Positions 1 to 8,673 of a stretch of DNA of 64,000 bases are shown piece after piece. Each line of letters starts with the position of its first letter. The stretch's first letter is position 1. The notes beneath the pieces were generated by a model. It saw only the letters and a list, made by a program, of their open reading frames with translations, did no database searches and had not been told where the DNA came from. Origin of the DNA: an uncultured Pelagibacteraceae bacterium (lineage in GTDB: Bacteria; Pseudomonadota; Alphaproteobacteria; Pelagibacterales; Pelagibacteraceae); contig CACGXV010000001.1 of NCBI GenBank assembly GCA_902577075.1, forward strand, positions 430,382-494,381, written 5' to 3'. The position numbers were made by a program, and so were the translations under genes.

Positions 1-47
1 TTACTTGGTTGCCAGATAAAATAATGGGTAAAAGTTTAGGTTTTTAA
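1..47 (+). CDS. C-terminal tail of an upstream gene (partial)
   Basis: An open frame enters from the left edge and reads TWLPDKIMGKSLGF before a TAA at 45-47. It stops 15 bases before the malonyl-CoA decarboxylase start, which fits a same-strand operon partner. Fourteen residues are too few to identify the product; the frame choice rests only on its being open to the edge and ending sensibly before the next gene. Confidence 0.4.
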   Translation, partial: TWLPDKIMGKSLGF

Positions 48-62
48 TATATAAAAAACATC

Positions 63-1370
63 ATGCTAAATATAAAAAGAATTTTTGAGACTATTGCTGA
101 TGCTGGCCAAAAGATTTTAGAAAAAAAATCTCTTAAAAGTATTACAAAAAAGAGAGATTTGATCGATCTTTGTGATGACCTGTTATCTACGAAAGGCGCA
201 GCATTTGGAATTACTTTGGCAAGAGATATATTATTTAGATATCAAAATCTATCTATAGAAGAAAAAAATAAATTTTTAATTCAGGTTAATCAAAAATATA
301 AACCAGATCCATTAAAAATAGATGAAGCAATAAAGAAATACAGTGATGATCAAGATGATTATTCAATCTTGAACTTATCAAGAGTTGCTTCTGGAATTAG
401 AAAAGAGTTGTTTGTAAGACTAAATATGGCTCCCAACGGAACCTCAGAGATTGTATCACTTAGAGAAGACCTACTTAGAATTTTAAAAGAAAATCCAGAA
501 TTAAAAAGTTTAGATTATGATTTGATAGATATATTTAAAAATTGGTTTAATCCAGGTTTTTTAAAACTAAGAAAAATTACTTGGGATACAAAAGCTGCAA
601 TTTTAGAAAAATTATTGAAATATGAAAAAGTTCATTCTATGAAAGATATGAATGAGTTAAAAAGAAGACTTGGTAAAGACAGAAGATTTTTTGCATATTT
701 TCACCCTGCATTAGAAGATGAACCAGTTATTTTTGTTGAAATCGCATTAACAAAAGGATTAAGTAAATCTATACAAGAATTGACTAGACCTTCTGAAGAA
801 AAAATTAAAAATTATGATACAGCTACATTTTACTCAATCAGCAACTGTCAAGATGGACTATCTAGAGTAACACTTGGAAACTTTCTTATTAAAAGAGTGG
901 TATATGAACTTCAAGAGGAGCTTCCTGATGTAAAATATTTTGGAACATTGTCACCAATGGTTGGCTTTGCAGATTGGTTTAAAAATATGGAAAGTTACGA
1001 AGCAGCCGAAATACTTGGCGAGGCAAATAAAGATAGTTTAGACTTTTTAAAATCTTCTGATTTAAAAATTGGTGATAAAAGAATTGCAGACAATAAAGCC
1101 TTGATAAGCAAATTAGCTGTAAATTATTTAACAAAACAAAAAAATGATTTTGGATTTCCAATTAATGATGTATGTAGATTTCACCTAAAAAATGGAGCTG
1201 ATATAGATGACATTGCTATTAATGCTAATGTTTCTGAAGTTGGCTTTAAGAGATCTTTTGGTGTGATGGTTAATTATCGATATGAATTATCAAAAATTGA
1301 GAAGAACCATCAAGAGTATGTAAACGAAAAAAAGGTAAATATTTCAAATAAAGTTAAAAAGTATGTCTAA
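63..1370 (+). CDS. Malonyl-CoA decarboxylase
   Basis: This 435-residue protein should convert malonyl-CoA to acetyl-CoA and CO2 in the cytoplasm. The N-terminal helical part (about 1-130) is followed by the acetyltransferase-fold catalytic part. The segment around 268-300 (LGNFLIKRVV then TLSPMVGF) and the RFHLKNGA motif near 372-379 match the family closely. S297 and H374 align with the catalytic serine and histidine of the human enzyme. The C-terminus is a basic lysine-rich tail. The stop overlaps the dusA start by 8 bases, so the two are probably co-transcribed. No malonyl-CoA synthetase (matB) lies beside it in this window, so the malonate source cannot be told from context. Confidence 0.9.
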   Translation: MLNIKRIFETIADAGQKILEKKSLKSITKKRDLIDLCDDLLSTKGAAFGITLARDILFRYQNLSIEEKNKFLIQVNQKYKPDPLKIDEAIKKYSDDQDDYSILNLSRVASGIRKELFVRLNMAPNGTSEIVSLREDLLRILKENPELKSLDYDLIDIFKNWFNPGFLKLRKITWDTKAAILEKLLKYEKVHSMKDMNELKRRLGKDRRFFAYFHPALEDEPVIFVEIALTKGLSKSIQELTRPSEEKIKNYDTATFYSISNCQDGLSRVTLGNFLIKRVVYELQEELPDVKYFGTLSPMVGFADWFKNMESYEAAEILGEANKDSLDFLKSSDLKIGDKRIADNKALISKLAVNYLTKQKNDFGFPINDVCRFHLKNGADIDDIAINANVSEVGFKRSFGVMVNYRYELSKIEKNHQEYVNEKKVNISNKVKKYV

Positions 1371-2364
1371 AATTAACAGGCTTGTATCAGTTGCTCCAAT
1401 GATGGACTGTACAGATAGGCATGAAAGATACTTCTTAAGGTTAATAAGTAAAAACGTTCTTCTCTATACTGAGATGGTAGTTTCAGAAGCTATTGATAGG
1501 GGAGATAAAGAAAAATTATTATCTTTTGATCTTAGAGAAAAACCTGTAGCTCTGCAATTGGGTGGATCCACTCCAAAATTGTTAGCAAATTCAGCAAAAA
1601 TAGGTGAAGAATTTGGTTATGATGAAATAAATTTAAACTTAGGGTGTCCAAGCAAAAAAGTTCAAAAAAATAAATTTGGAGCTTGTTTAATTAAAGAGCC
1701 AAATCTTGTAGCAGATTGTTTATCAGAAATGATAAATTCCACGTCGCTACCAGTCACGGTTAAGACTAGAATTGGTTACGATGATGTTGAGGATTACGAA
1801 CATTTTTATAATTTTATAAATACACTTAAAGAAACTGGTGTTAAGACTTTTATTATTCATGCAAGAAAAGCAATGCTTGGAAAATTTACTCCAAAACAAA
1901 ATCTTAATATACCTCCTTTAAAATATGATTATGTTTACAGATTAAAACAAGATTTTAAAGATTTAGAAATAATAATTAATGGGGGTATTACATCAATAGA
2001 CCAAGTTAAAAATCATTTAGATAAAGTTGATGGTACAATGATTGGGAGATCTGTTTATCATTCCCCATACCTTTTAGCAGAAATCGAAAAAGAAATATTT
2101 AACAACTATAAAATAAAAGATAGAGAGGAAGTTATAGAAGATTTAATTGACTACGTTAAAACAGAAGTTAAAAAAGGCATAAGAGTTAACCAAGTAATGA
2201 GACATACACTTGGTTTATTTCATGGTCAAACTGGCTCAAGCCATTGGAAAAGATATTTAAGTGAAAATATGTGTGTAAGAGATGCGGATGTAAAAAAAAT
2301 TGATCATATTATGGATAAAGTTAAACTTTCTCTTAAGTTACATTCGGCAGGTCAAATTGATTAA
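1363..2364 (+). CDS. dusA: tRNA-dihydrouridine synthase A
   Basis: This FMN-dependent enzyme reduces uridines in the tRNA D-loop. The 333-residue length suits the DusA subfamily. The N-terminal APMMDCTDRH (11-20) is the DusA signature, the NLGCPS motif lies at 92-97, and C108 in the GACLI motif is the expected catalytic cysteine. The ING-GG phosphate-binding region follows near residue 205. It starts 8 bases inside the preceding malonyl-CoA decarboxylase gene, and the next gene probably starts 8 bases inside it. Confidence 0.92.
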   Translation: MSKINRLVSVAPMMDCTDRHERYFLRLISKNVLLYTEMVVSEAIDRGDKEKLLSFDLREKPVALQLGGSTPKLLANSAKIGEEFGYDEINLNLGCPSKKVQKNKFGACLIKEPNLVADCLSEMINSTSLPVTVKTRIGYDDVEDYEHFYNFINTLKETGVKTFIIHARKAMLGKFTPKQNLNIPPLKYDYVYRLKQDFKDLEIIINGGITSIDQVKNHLDKVDGTMIGRSVYHSPYLLAEIEKEIFNNYKIKDREEVIEDLIDYVKTEVKKGIRVNQVMRHTLGLFHGQTGSSHWKRYLSENMCVRDADVKKIDHIMDKVKLSLKLHSAGQID

Positions 2365-3187
2365 TACGATTCTTTCAAATCAGTATTACCTACTAATTTT
2401 GTTAATGATACTTACTGCATTTCCAGTTGGTTTTTTTGCAGGATATTTTGGAATAGGAGGTGGATTGATTTCTGTTCCTGTTCTTTTTTTTATTTTTGAA
2501 ACTGCAGATATTGATAAATCTTATTTAATGCATTTATCAGTTGGCACTGCTTTTTCTATTACTATTTTTACATCTTTTGTTTCAGTAATGACACACAGGA
2601 AACATAAAGCTGTAGATATTAATATTTTAAAAACCTATGGGTTATTTGTAATATTTGGCGTTTTACTAGGAACATATATGGCAGCATTGTTAAATACAAA
2701 ATCTTTAGTTTTGTTCTTTGCTGTTGTTGTTTATTTTTTTGGTGGATATTTATTGATAGTTAAACACGAACTAAAAAAAAATAAAAAATTTAAGTTTTTC
2801 CCAAGAGCAACTTTTGGTTTTTTTTCCGGCTTTATATCCGCACCCATGGGAATTACTGGTGCAATGATGAATGTGCCAATCTTAAGGTATTTTGGATATC
2901 CAATTAGTAGAGCAATAGGTAGTTCTGCTGCTATAGGATTTGTAATAGCATCTATTGGTTCTATTGGTTTTTTAACATCTGGATTTTTACTGAAAGCAAA
3001 TCTTCCTTTAAGCCTTGGCTTTATAAATATTCCTGCTTTTTTGATATTTATCCCTATAACATCATTCATGGCCCGTGTTGGTGCCAATATGGTTCATACT
3101 ACAGATAAAAATAAAACACAAAGAATGTTCGGTGTATTTTTGTATGTTATAGGAACTCTATTTTTATTAAGGTTTTTAGATCTTTAA
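2357..3187 (+). CDS. TauE/SafE-family membrane exporter
   Basis: This is a polytopic inner-membrane protein of the TauE/SafE (DUF81) family, which exports sulfonates, sulfite or related anions. The GIGGG motif in the first half and the repeated GxxGAMMNVP-type motif in the second half are typical of the two-repeat fold, with about eight hydrophobic helices. An upstream ATG at 2300 would overlap dusA by 65 bases. I prefer TTG at 2357, which overlaps the dusA stop by 8 bases and has GGCAGG just upstream; ATG at 2405 is the alternative. Its stop abuts the stop of the convergent phosphohexomutase gene with no gap. Substrate unknown. Confidence 0.82.
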   Translation: MINTILSNQYYLLILLMILTAFPVGFFAGYFGIGGGLISVPVLFFIFETADIDKSYLMHLSVGTAFSITIFTSFVSVMTHRKHKAVDINILKTYGLFVIFGVLLGTYMAALLNTKSLVLFFAVVVYFFGGYLLIVKHELKKNKKFKFFPRATFGFFSGFISAPMGITGAMMNVPILRYFGYPISRAIGSSAAIGFVIASIGSIGFLTSGFLLKANLPLSLGFINIPAFLIFIPITSFMARVGANMVHTTDKNKTQRMFGVFLYVIGTLFLLRFLDL

Positions 3188-4642
3188 TTAAATCTTTTGA
3201 TCATATTCACCAATTTTGCCGGTTTTTTGTAGTAAATCATCAATAAAATCGAATATTTTTTTCTTTCTTTCGTCAGAGGTTGGGCTCTCAGTTACAACTA
3301 CTAATGAAGGTTTGTTTGATGAAGCTCTAATTAAACCCCATGACCCATCATTAAAAGTAAATCTTATACCATTTACCGTAAGAATATTTTCAATTTCTTG
3401 ATTATCAATTTTAATATTTTTCTTTTTTAAGTTTTCTATTTGCTTAATCAAATCATCAACAACTTTATATTTTTCGTCATCTTTACAAAAAGGAGCCATT
3501 GTTGGAGATTGATAGGTATTAGGTAGTTCTTTAATTATCTCACTCATTTTTTTATTATTGTTATCTAGTAAATGACATACCTGTATTGCTGAGTTTATCC
3601 CATCGTCATACCCATAACCTAAAGGTTGATTAAAAAAGAAATGTCCACTTTTTTCAAAACCAGCAAGTGCTTTTTCTTGATTTACTTTTCTTTTAATATG
3701 AGAATGTCCTGTCTTCCAATACAATGTTTCACAAGAGTTATTTTTTAAAATTTCATCAGTTGAATATAAACCAGTTGATTTTACATCTACTACGAACTTT
3801 GAATTTTTATGAGTACTCGATAAATTTCTAGCAATTAATAAACCAATTTTGTCTGAAAATATTTCATTTCCTTTATTATCAATAATCCCAACACGATCAC
3901 CATCTCCATCAAAGCCAAAACCAATATCAGCATTGTTTTTTAAAACAGATTTGCTGATGGCATGTAGCATCTTTAAATCTTCTGGATTTGGATTATATTT
4001 AGGAAACGAATAGTCTAAATTACAATCTAATTCTATAACTTCACAACCAATTCCTCTTAATATATCTGGTGCAAATATACCTGCTGTTCCATTTCCACAA
4101 GCAACAATAGCTTTAATTTTTTTATTAATTTTATTTTTATTTATTAGATCATCTTTATAAATACTTTGAAAATTACTTATCTTTTTTTCACTGCCTTGAC
4201 CTTTTACAAATTTATTATTTAATGTTATTTCTTTTAGCTCTTTCATCTCCTCTGGTGCGTGAGTTAATCCTTTTTTAATCCCCATTTTTACACCAGTCCA
4301 TCCATTTTCATTATGGCTTGCTGTTACCATTGCTACTGCATCACTTTCTAAATTAAATTGTGCGAAATAAACCATAGGTGACAAAGACAATCCTATATCT
4401 TCAACATAACATCCAGTTGATATAAGACCTTTTTTAAGTGCTGTTTTTATTTCTTCACTATAAGATCTGTAATCATGACCAACAATGATTCTTGGATTTT
4501 TTCTGTTTGTGTGATTAATTACCTGAGTTCCCAAACCTTTTCCCAAATTTGTCACACCTTCTAAATTGATGTCATCAGGATACAACCATCGGGCGTCGTA
4601 CTCTCTAAAGCCAAAAGGATCAATTTTTATTGAATTTTCCAT
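3188..4642 (-). CDS. Phosphomannomutase/phosphoglucomutase
   Basis: This cytoplasmic alpha-D-phosphohexomutase interconverts hexose 1- and 6-phosphates, feeding sugar nucleotide synthesis for the cell surface. The phosphoserine loop TASHNENGW has S109 as the phosphorylated residue. The metal-binding loop DGDGDR lies at 245-250, and a GFEKSGH sugar-binding motif follows near 330. The length of 484 is normal for the bifunctional PMM/PGM group (AlgC/ManB type). Mannose or glucose preference cannot be read from sequence by eye. It is transcribed alone on the minus strand; its 5' side faces the nrdAB operon across 159 bases. Confidence 0.88.
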   Translation of the reverse strand: MENSIKIDPFGFREYDARWLYPDDINLEGVTNLGKGLGTQVINHTNRKNPRIIVGHDYRSYSEEIKTALKKGLISTGCYVEDIGLSLSPMVYFAQFNLESDAVAMVTASHNENGWTGVKMGIKKGLTHAPEEMKELKEITLNNKFVKGQGSEKKISNFQSIYKDDLINKNKINKKIKAIVACGNGTAGIFAPDILRGIGCEVIELDCNLDYSFPKYNPNPEDLKMLHAISKSVLKNNADIGFGFDGDGDRVGIIDNKGNEIFSDKIGLLIARNLSSTHKNSKFVVDVKSTGLYSTDEILKNNSCETLYWKTGHSHIKRKVNQEKALAGFEKSGHFFFNQPLGYGYDDGINSAIQVCHLLDNNNKKMSEIIKELPNTYQSPTMAPFCKDDEKYKVVDDLIKQIENLKKKNIKIDNQEIENILTVNGIRFTFNDGSWGLIRASSNKPSLVVVTESPTSDERKKKIFDFIDDLLQKTGKIGEYDQKI

Positions 4643-4717
4643 GTTGATATTTTTATATTTTTTTTATTTTTCTATTGATAATCTTTTTTGTAAGTTCTAT
4701 AAATGTTCTATTGATTT

Positions 4718-4765
4718 GTTAGTTATATAGTGTATTTACCAAATCATCATACAACATCTAGTTGT
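4718..4765 (+). promoter_or_regulatory. Candidate tandem NrdR boxes upstream of nrdAB
   Basis: TATATAGTGT at 4724-4733 matches the right half of the usual NrdR box (ACACTATATATAGTGT). ACAACATCTAGTTGT at 4751-4765 is a second imperfect palindrome. Taken as 16-base boxes ending at 4733 and 4765, they are 32 bases apart, the spacing usually seen for paired NrdR sites. Only the right half of box 1 is a strong match, and box 2 matches poorly, so this is a lead supported mostly by position and spacing. Confidence 0.35.
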
Positions 4766-4801
4766 TTTAATAAATTAAGTATAGTACAAAAAAGGAGCTA
4801 A

Positions 4802-6739
4802 ATGAACAAGATTTTATCACAAGCTATTAGGAAAGCTGTCTCCGATTATACACCAAATGCGAGCCAAAATCCTAAAGATAAAAGATTAGATTTATTTTCT
4901 CTTAATAGCGAAACAGAATTATTTCAAAACTCAAAAGGCATAACAATCAAAATTGACAGAAGTAAAGATGATAACTTAACTGATTTTGGTAAAGCTACTC
5001 TTAAAGATAGATACTTAGGTGCAAACGAGTCTTTTCAAGATTTATTTGCAAGAGTTGCAAGTCATTACGCGGATGACAATTTACATGCTCAAAGACTTTA
5101 TAATTATATTAGTGATTTATGGTTCATGCCAGCAACACCAGTTTTATCAAACGGAGGAACAACTAGAGGACTTCCGATATCTTGTTTCTTAAATGAAGCT
5201 AGTGATAGCCTTAATGGTATTCTAGATTTGTGGAGTGAGAACGTCTGGCTAGCTGCAAGAGGTGGTGGTATTGGAAGTTATTGGGGCAATCTTAGATCAA
5301 TAGGGGAAAAAATTGGAAGAGTTGGTAAGACATCAGGTATAATTCCATTCATTAAAGTAATGGACTCATTAACAATGGCAATCAGCCAAGGCTCACTTAG
5401 AAGAGGTTCTGCAGCTTGTTATATTCCAATAGATCATCCAGAAATTGAGGAATTCATTGAAATGAGAAGACCAACTGGTGGAGATCCAAATAGAAAATCA
5501 TTAAATTTACATCACGGTGTTTTAGTTTCAGACGCATTTATGAGGGCTGTTGAGTTAGATGAACAGTGGGGGCTTAAAAGTCCAAAAGATGGAGCTGTTC
5601 AAGCGACTGTTTCTGCAAGAAACTTGTGGATAAGATTATTAACAGCAAGAATTGAGACAGGAGAACCATATATTGTTTTCATTGATACTGTTAATAGACA
5701 AATTCCTCAACACCATAAACTTGCTGGTCTTAATGTTAAAACTTCAAATCTTTGTAGTGAGATTACACTTCCAACAGGAATTGATAAAGATGGAAGAGAT
5801 AGAACTGCCGTATGCTGTTTATCATCTTTAAATGTAGAGAAGTATGATGAGTGGAAAGATGATGAAAACTTTATACAAGATGTCATGAGATTTCTAGATA
5901 ACGTTATGACTGATTTTATAGAAAATGCACCTGAACAGTTTAGTGATGCAACATATTCAGCAATGAGAGAACGAAGTGTAGGATTGGGTGTGATGGGGCT
6001 TCATTCGTATTATCAAAAGAAAATGATCCCAATCGAATCTGTTATGAGTAAAACTTGGAACAAAAAAATCTTTGAGCACATTCATAAAAATGTTGATAAA
6101 GCATCTAAAGATTTGGCAGAAGAAAGAGGACCATGTCCAGATGCAGCTGATTACGGTATTATGGAAAGATTTTCTAATAAAACTGCAATAGCGCCAACTG
6201 CATCTATATCCATTATATGTGGTGGAACTTCACCTGGTGTTGAGCCAATTGCTGCAAATAGTTTCACACATAAAACCCTTTCAGGATCTTTCAATGTACG
6301 TAACAAATATTTAAGAAAACTATTAGAAAAACATGGAAAAGATACTGATGAGGTTTGGTCAAGCATTACAACAAACCAAGGGTCGGTGTCACATTTAGAT
6401 TTTTTAACTCAAGATGAAAAAGATGTTTTTAAAACAGCTTTTGAGTTAGACCAAAGATGGCTTGTAGATTTAAGTGCGGATAGAACGCCTCATATTTCTC
6501 AAGCTCAATCTATTAATTTATTTTTACCAGCAGACGTACATAAAAGGGACTTACATCAAATCCACTTCCAAGCTTGGAAGAAAGGCTTGAAGAGTCTTTA
6601 TTACTGCAGGTCTAAATCAATACAACGTGCTGAAAATGTTAATGATGCAAATTCAACTGACATTGCAGCAAATGTTTATAAATCAAAAGAAGAAAATAAT
6701 AACCAACAAGATTATGAGGAGTGTTTATCGTGTCAGTAG
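4802..6739 (+). CDS. nrdA: Class I ribonucleotide reductase, large subunit
   Basis: NrdA reduces ribonucleoside diphosphates to deoxyribonucleotides using a radical passed from NrdB. The active-site set is visible: C128 (PISCFL), N316-C318-E320 (NLCSE), and C338 as the likely partner of C128. The C-terminal shuttle pair is C641 and C644 (CLSCQ at the very end). At 645 residues it is about 100 shorter than the Escherichia coli enzyme and has no N-terminal ATP-cone, so overall activity is probably not dATP-regulated in the usual way. A strong AAAGGAG lies just before the ATG. It overlaps nrdB by 10 bases in an operon. Confidence 0.95.
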   Translation: MNKILSQAIRKAVSDYTPNASQNPKDKRLDLFSLNSETELFQNSKGITIKIDRSKDDNLTDFGKATLKDRYLGANESFQDLFARVASHYADDNLHAQRLYNYISDLWFMPATPVLSNGGTTRGLPISCFLNEASDSLNGILDLWSENVWLAARGGGIGSYWGNLRSIGEKIGRVGKTSGIIPFIKVMDSLTMAISQGSLRRGSAACYIPIDHPEIEEFIEMRRPTGGDPNRKSLNLHHGVLVSDAFMRAVELDEQWGLKSPKDGAVQATVSARNLWIRLLTARIETGEPYIVFIDTVNRQIPQHHKLAGLNVKTSNLCSEITLPTGIDKDGRDRTAVCCLSSLNVEKYDEWKDDENFIQDVMRFLDNVMTDFIENAPEQFSDATYSAMRERSVGLGVMGLHSYYQKKMIPIESVMSKTWNKKIFEHIHKNVDKASKDLAEERGPCPDAADYGIMERFSNKTAIAPTASISIICGGTSPGVEPIAANSFTHKTLSGSFNVRNKYLRKLLEKHGKDTDEVWSSITTNQGSVSHLDFLTQDEKDVFKTAFELDQRWLVDLSADRTPHISQAQSINLFLPADVHKRDLHQIHFQAWKKGLKSLYYCRSKSIQRAENVNDANSTDIAANVYKSKEENNNQQDYEECLSCQ

Positions 6740-7737
6740 CAGAAAAAATAAATAAAGAAATAATTCAACCTAAAAAGATGGGTTTATTAGTTGAGAACCC
6801 AGTTTACAAACCATTTAGATACCCATGGTGTTACGATGCTTGGTTAACTCAACAGAGAATTCATTGGTTGCCTGAAGAAGTTCCATTAGGAGATGATGTA
6901 AGAGATTGGCAAAAAAACCTATCACAACCAGAGAAAAATTTATTAACTCAAATTTTTAGATTTTTTACTCAAGCTGATGTTGAAGTTAACAATTGCTACT
7001 TAAGACACTACACAACAGTATTTAAACCAACTGAAGTACTAATGATGATGACTGCGTTTGCATCTATGGAAACGGTTCACGTTGCAGCTTACTCACATCT
7101 TTTAGATACTATTGGAATGCCAGAGTCAGAATATTCAGCTTTCATGAAGTATAAAGAAATGAAAGATAAATATGATTACATGCAAGGTTTCAATGTAAAC
7201 TCAAAAGAAGATATTGCAAAAACAGTTGCAGTATTTAGTGCATTCACAGAGGGTCTGCAATTATTTGCAAGCTTTGCAATCTTACTTAACTTTCCGAGAC
7301 ATAATAAGATGAAGGGCATGGGCCAAATTGTTACTTGGTCAGTAAGAGATGAAACACTTCACTGTAATTCAATGATTAGAATCTTTAAGGAGTTTATTAA
7401 AGAAAATCCTGAAATATGGACACCAAAACTTAAAAAAGAACTTTATGAAGCATGCAGAACTATTGTTGAGCATGAAGATTCTTTTATTGATTTAGCTTTT
7501 GAAATGGGACCCATGGAAGGTTTAACAGCAAAAGAAGTTAAAGATTATATAAGGTTTATAGCCAATAGAAGATTAGATCAGCTAGGTTTAGAACCTATTT
7601 ATGATGTTCAAAAAAATCCACTAACTTGGCTTGATACTATGTTGAATGCGGTAGAACACATGAACTTCTTTGAAGGCAGAGCGACTGAATATTCTAAAGC
7701 ATCTACAAGAGGATCTTGGACAGAAGCGTTTAGTTAA
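6730..7737 (+). CDS. nrdB: Class I ribonucleotide reductase, small (radical) subunit
   Basis: NrdB holds the dinuclear metal site and the radical that starts catalysis in NrdA. Counting from the GTG at 6730, the metal ligands are D83, E114, H117, E174, E208 and H211. A tyrosine (Y121) sits seven residues after E114, as in the tyrosyl-radical enzymes. GTG at 6721 is also possible, but GAGGAG at 6716-6721 is properly spaced for 6730, giving 335 residues. The start lies inside the end of nrdA, which implies translational coupling. Ligand set and tyrosine argue for subclass Ia-like chemistry; the actual metal cannot be told. Confidence 0.94.
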   Translation: MSVAEKINKEIIQPKKMGLLVENPVYKPFRYPWCYDAWLTQQRIHWLPEEVPLGDDVRDWQKNLSQPEKNLLTQIFRFFTQADVEVNNCYLRHYTTVFKPTEVLMMMTAFASMETVHVAAYSHLLDTIGMPESEYSAFMKYKEMKDKYDYMQGFNVNSKEDIAKTVAVFSAFTEGLQLFASFAILLNFPRHNKMKGMGQIVTWSVRDETLHCNSMIRIFKEFIKENPEIWTPKLKKELYEACRTIVEHEDSFIDLAFEMGPMEGLTAKEVKDYIRFIANRRLDQLGLEPIYDVQKNPLTWLDTMLNAVEHMNFFEGRATEYSKASTRGSWTEAFS

Positions 7738-7775
7738 AAAAAACCACACGTGCGGAAGAAAGTAGCTGAATAAGC

Positions 7776-8339
7776 ATGAGTGACAATTTTTATTTGAAAA
7801 GAAGATCTGTTTTGGCAAAAAAAATGCGAAATCATCCAATTAAAGATGAAGATCTTCTAACAATAATTAATGCTGGAATAAGAGTTCCAGACCACGGAGC
7901 CTTAAACCCTTGGAAAATAAAAGTTATAAAAGACGATAAATTAAAAGTTATTGATGAAAACATAATATTAACAGAATTTAAGAGGGAAAACCCAGAAGCT
8001 AGTGACGAAAGTTTAATAATTGAATCAAAAAGGCTTCAAAGAGCTTCTGTAGTAATGGCAGTTATATCGACACCTGTTGAACATCCGAAAATACCAAATT
8101 GGGAAATGGTTTTGTCGTCAGGTGCAGTATGCATGAATTTATTGTCATGCGCTCAGTCTTTGGGATATGCAGCACAATGGTTAACAGAATGGTACGCTTA
8201 TAATAATAAAATGTTAGATTATTTGGGCGGAAGACCTGGTATAGATAGAATTTCAGGTTTTATTTACATTGGTCATAAAGTTGAGGAACCAAACGAAAGA
8301 AGAAGACCTGACGCTGAAAAAGTTGTCTCGTACTTATAA
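7776..8339 (+). CDS. Nitroreductase-family flavoprotein
   Basis: This 187-residue protein resembles the small YdjA-like nitroreductases, FMN enzymes that use NAD(P)H to reduce nitro compounds, quinones or unknown physiological substrates. The N-terminal KRRSVLAKKM and the PDHGALNPWKIKVI segment fit FMN-phosphate binding, and the GYAAQWLTEWY stretch and the final GHKVEEPNERRRPD motif are typical of the subgroup. It follows nrdB by 38 bases and precedes the heme-monooxygenase-like gene by 3 bases, so the latter two are probably co-translated. The substrate is unknown. Confidence 0.82.
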   Translation: MSDNFYLKRRSVLAKKMRNHPIKDEDLLTIINAGIRVPDHGALNPWKIKVIKDDKLKVIDENIILTEFKRENPEASDESLIIESKRLQRASVVMAVISTPVEHPKIPNWEMVLSSGAVCMNLLSCAQSLGYAAQWLTEWYAYNNKMLDYLGGRPGIDRISGFIYIGHKVEEPNERRRPDAEKVVSYL

Positions 8340-8342
8340 TTT

Positions 8343-8645
8343 ATGTTTATTGCAATGAACAGATTTAAAATTGTTCCTGGTAAAGAAGAGCAATTTGAAA
8401 AAGTATGGCGACAAAGGGATACACACTTAAGTGACGTTCCAGGTTATAAAGAATTTCATTTAGTAAAAGGAAAAAAAACTGATGACTTTTCTTTATATGC
8501 TTCCCATAGTATATGGAATTCACAAGAAGATTTTATTAATTGGACTAAATCAGATGCTTTTAGGTTAGCTCATAAAAATGCAGGTCAGCATAAAGATCTA
8601 TATTTAGGAGCACCAGAATTTGAAGGATTTGAAAGAGTCCTATAA
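8343..8645 (+). CDS. IsdG/HmuQ-like heme-degrading monooxygenase (ABM fold)
   Basis: This 100-residue protein belongs to the antibiotic-biosynthesis-monooxygenase fold, which forms a dimeric ferredoxin-like barrel. N6, W67 and H77 fall exactly where the Asn-Trp-His triad lies in the Staphylococcus aureus IsdG and IsdI heme oxygenases, and the FIAMNRF start and WTKSDAFRLAH segment resemble rhizobial HmuQ/HmuD. That supports heme degradation and iron release, but other ABM proteins keep parts of this pattern. It sits 3 bases after a nitroreductase-family gene, a possible electron donor partner. No heme transporter is nearby. Confidence 0.75.
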   Translation: MFIAMNRFKIVPGKEEQFEKVWRQRDTHLSDVPGYKEFHLVKGKKTDDFSLYASHSIWNSQEDFINWTKSDAFRLAHKNAGQHKDLYLGAPEFEGFERVL

Positions 8646-8673
8646 ACTCATTTCCAATTTTTCCTTTTGACTT

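Noticed and set aside
2300..2356. ATG at 2300 as the TauE-like start
   Set aside because: It would overlap dusA by 65 bases in another frame and adds no recognised sequence. TTG 2357 has a plausible ribosome-binding site.
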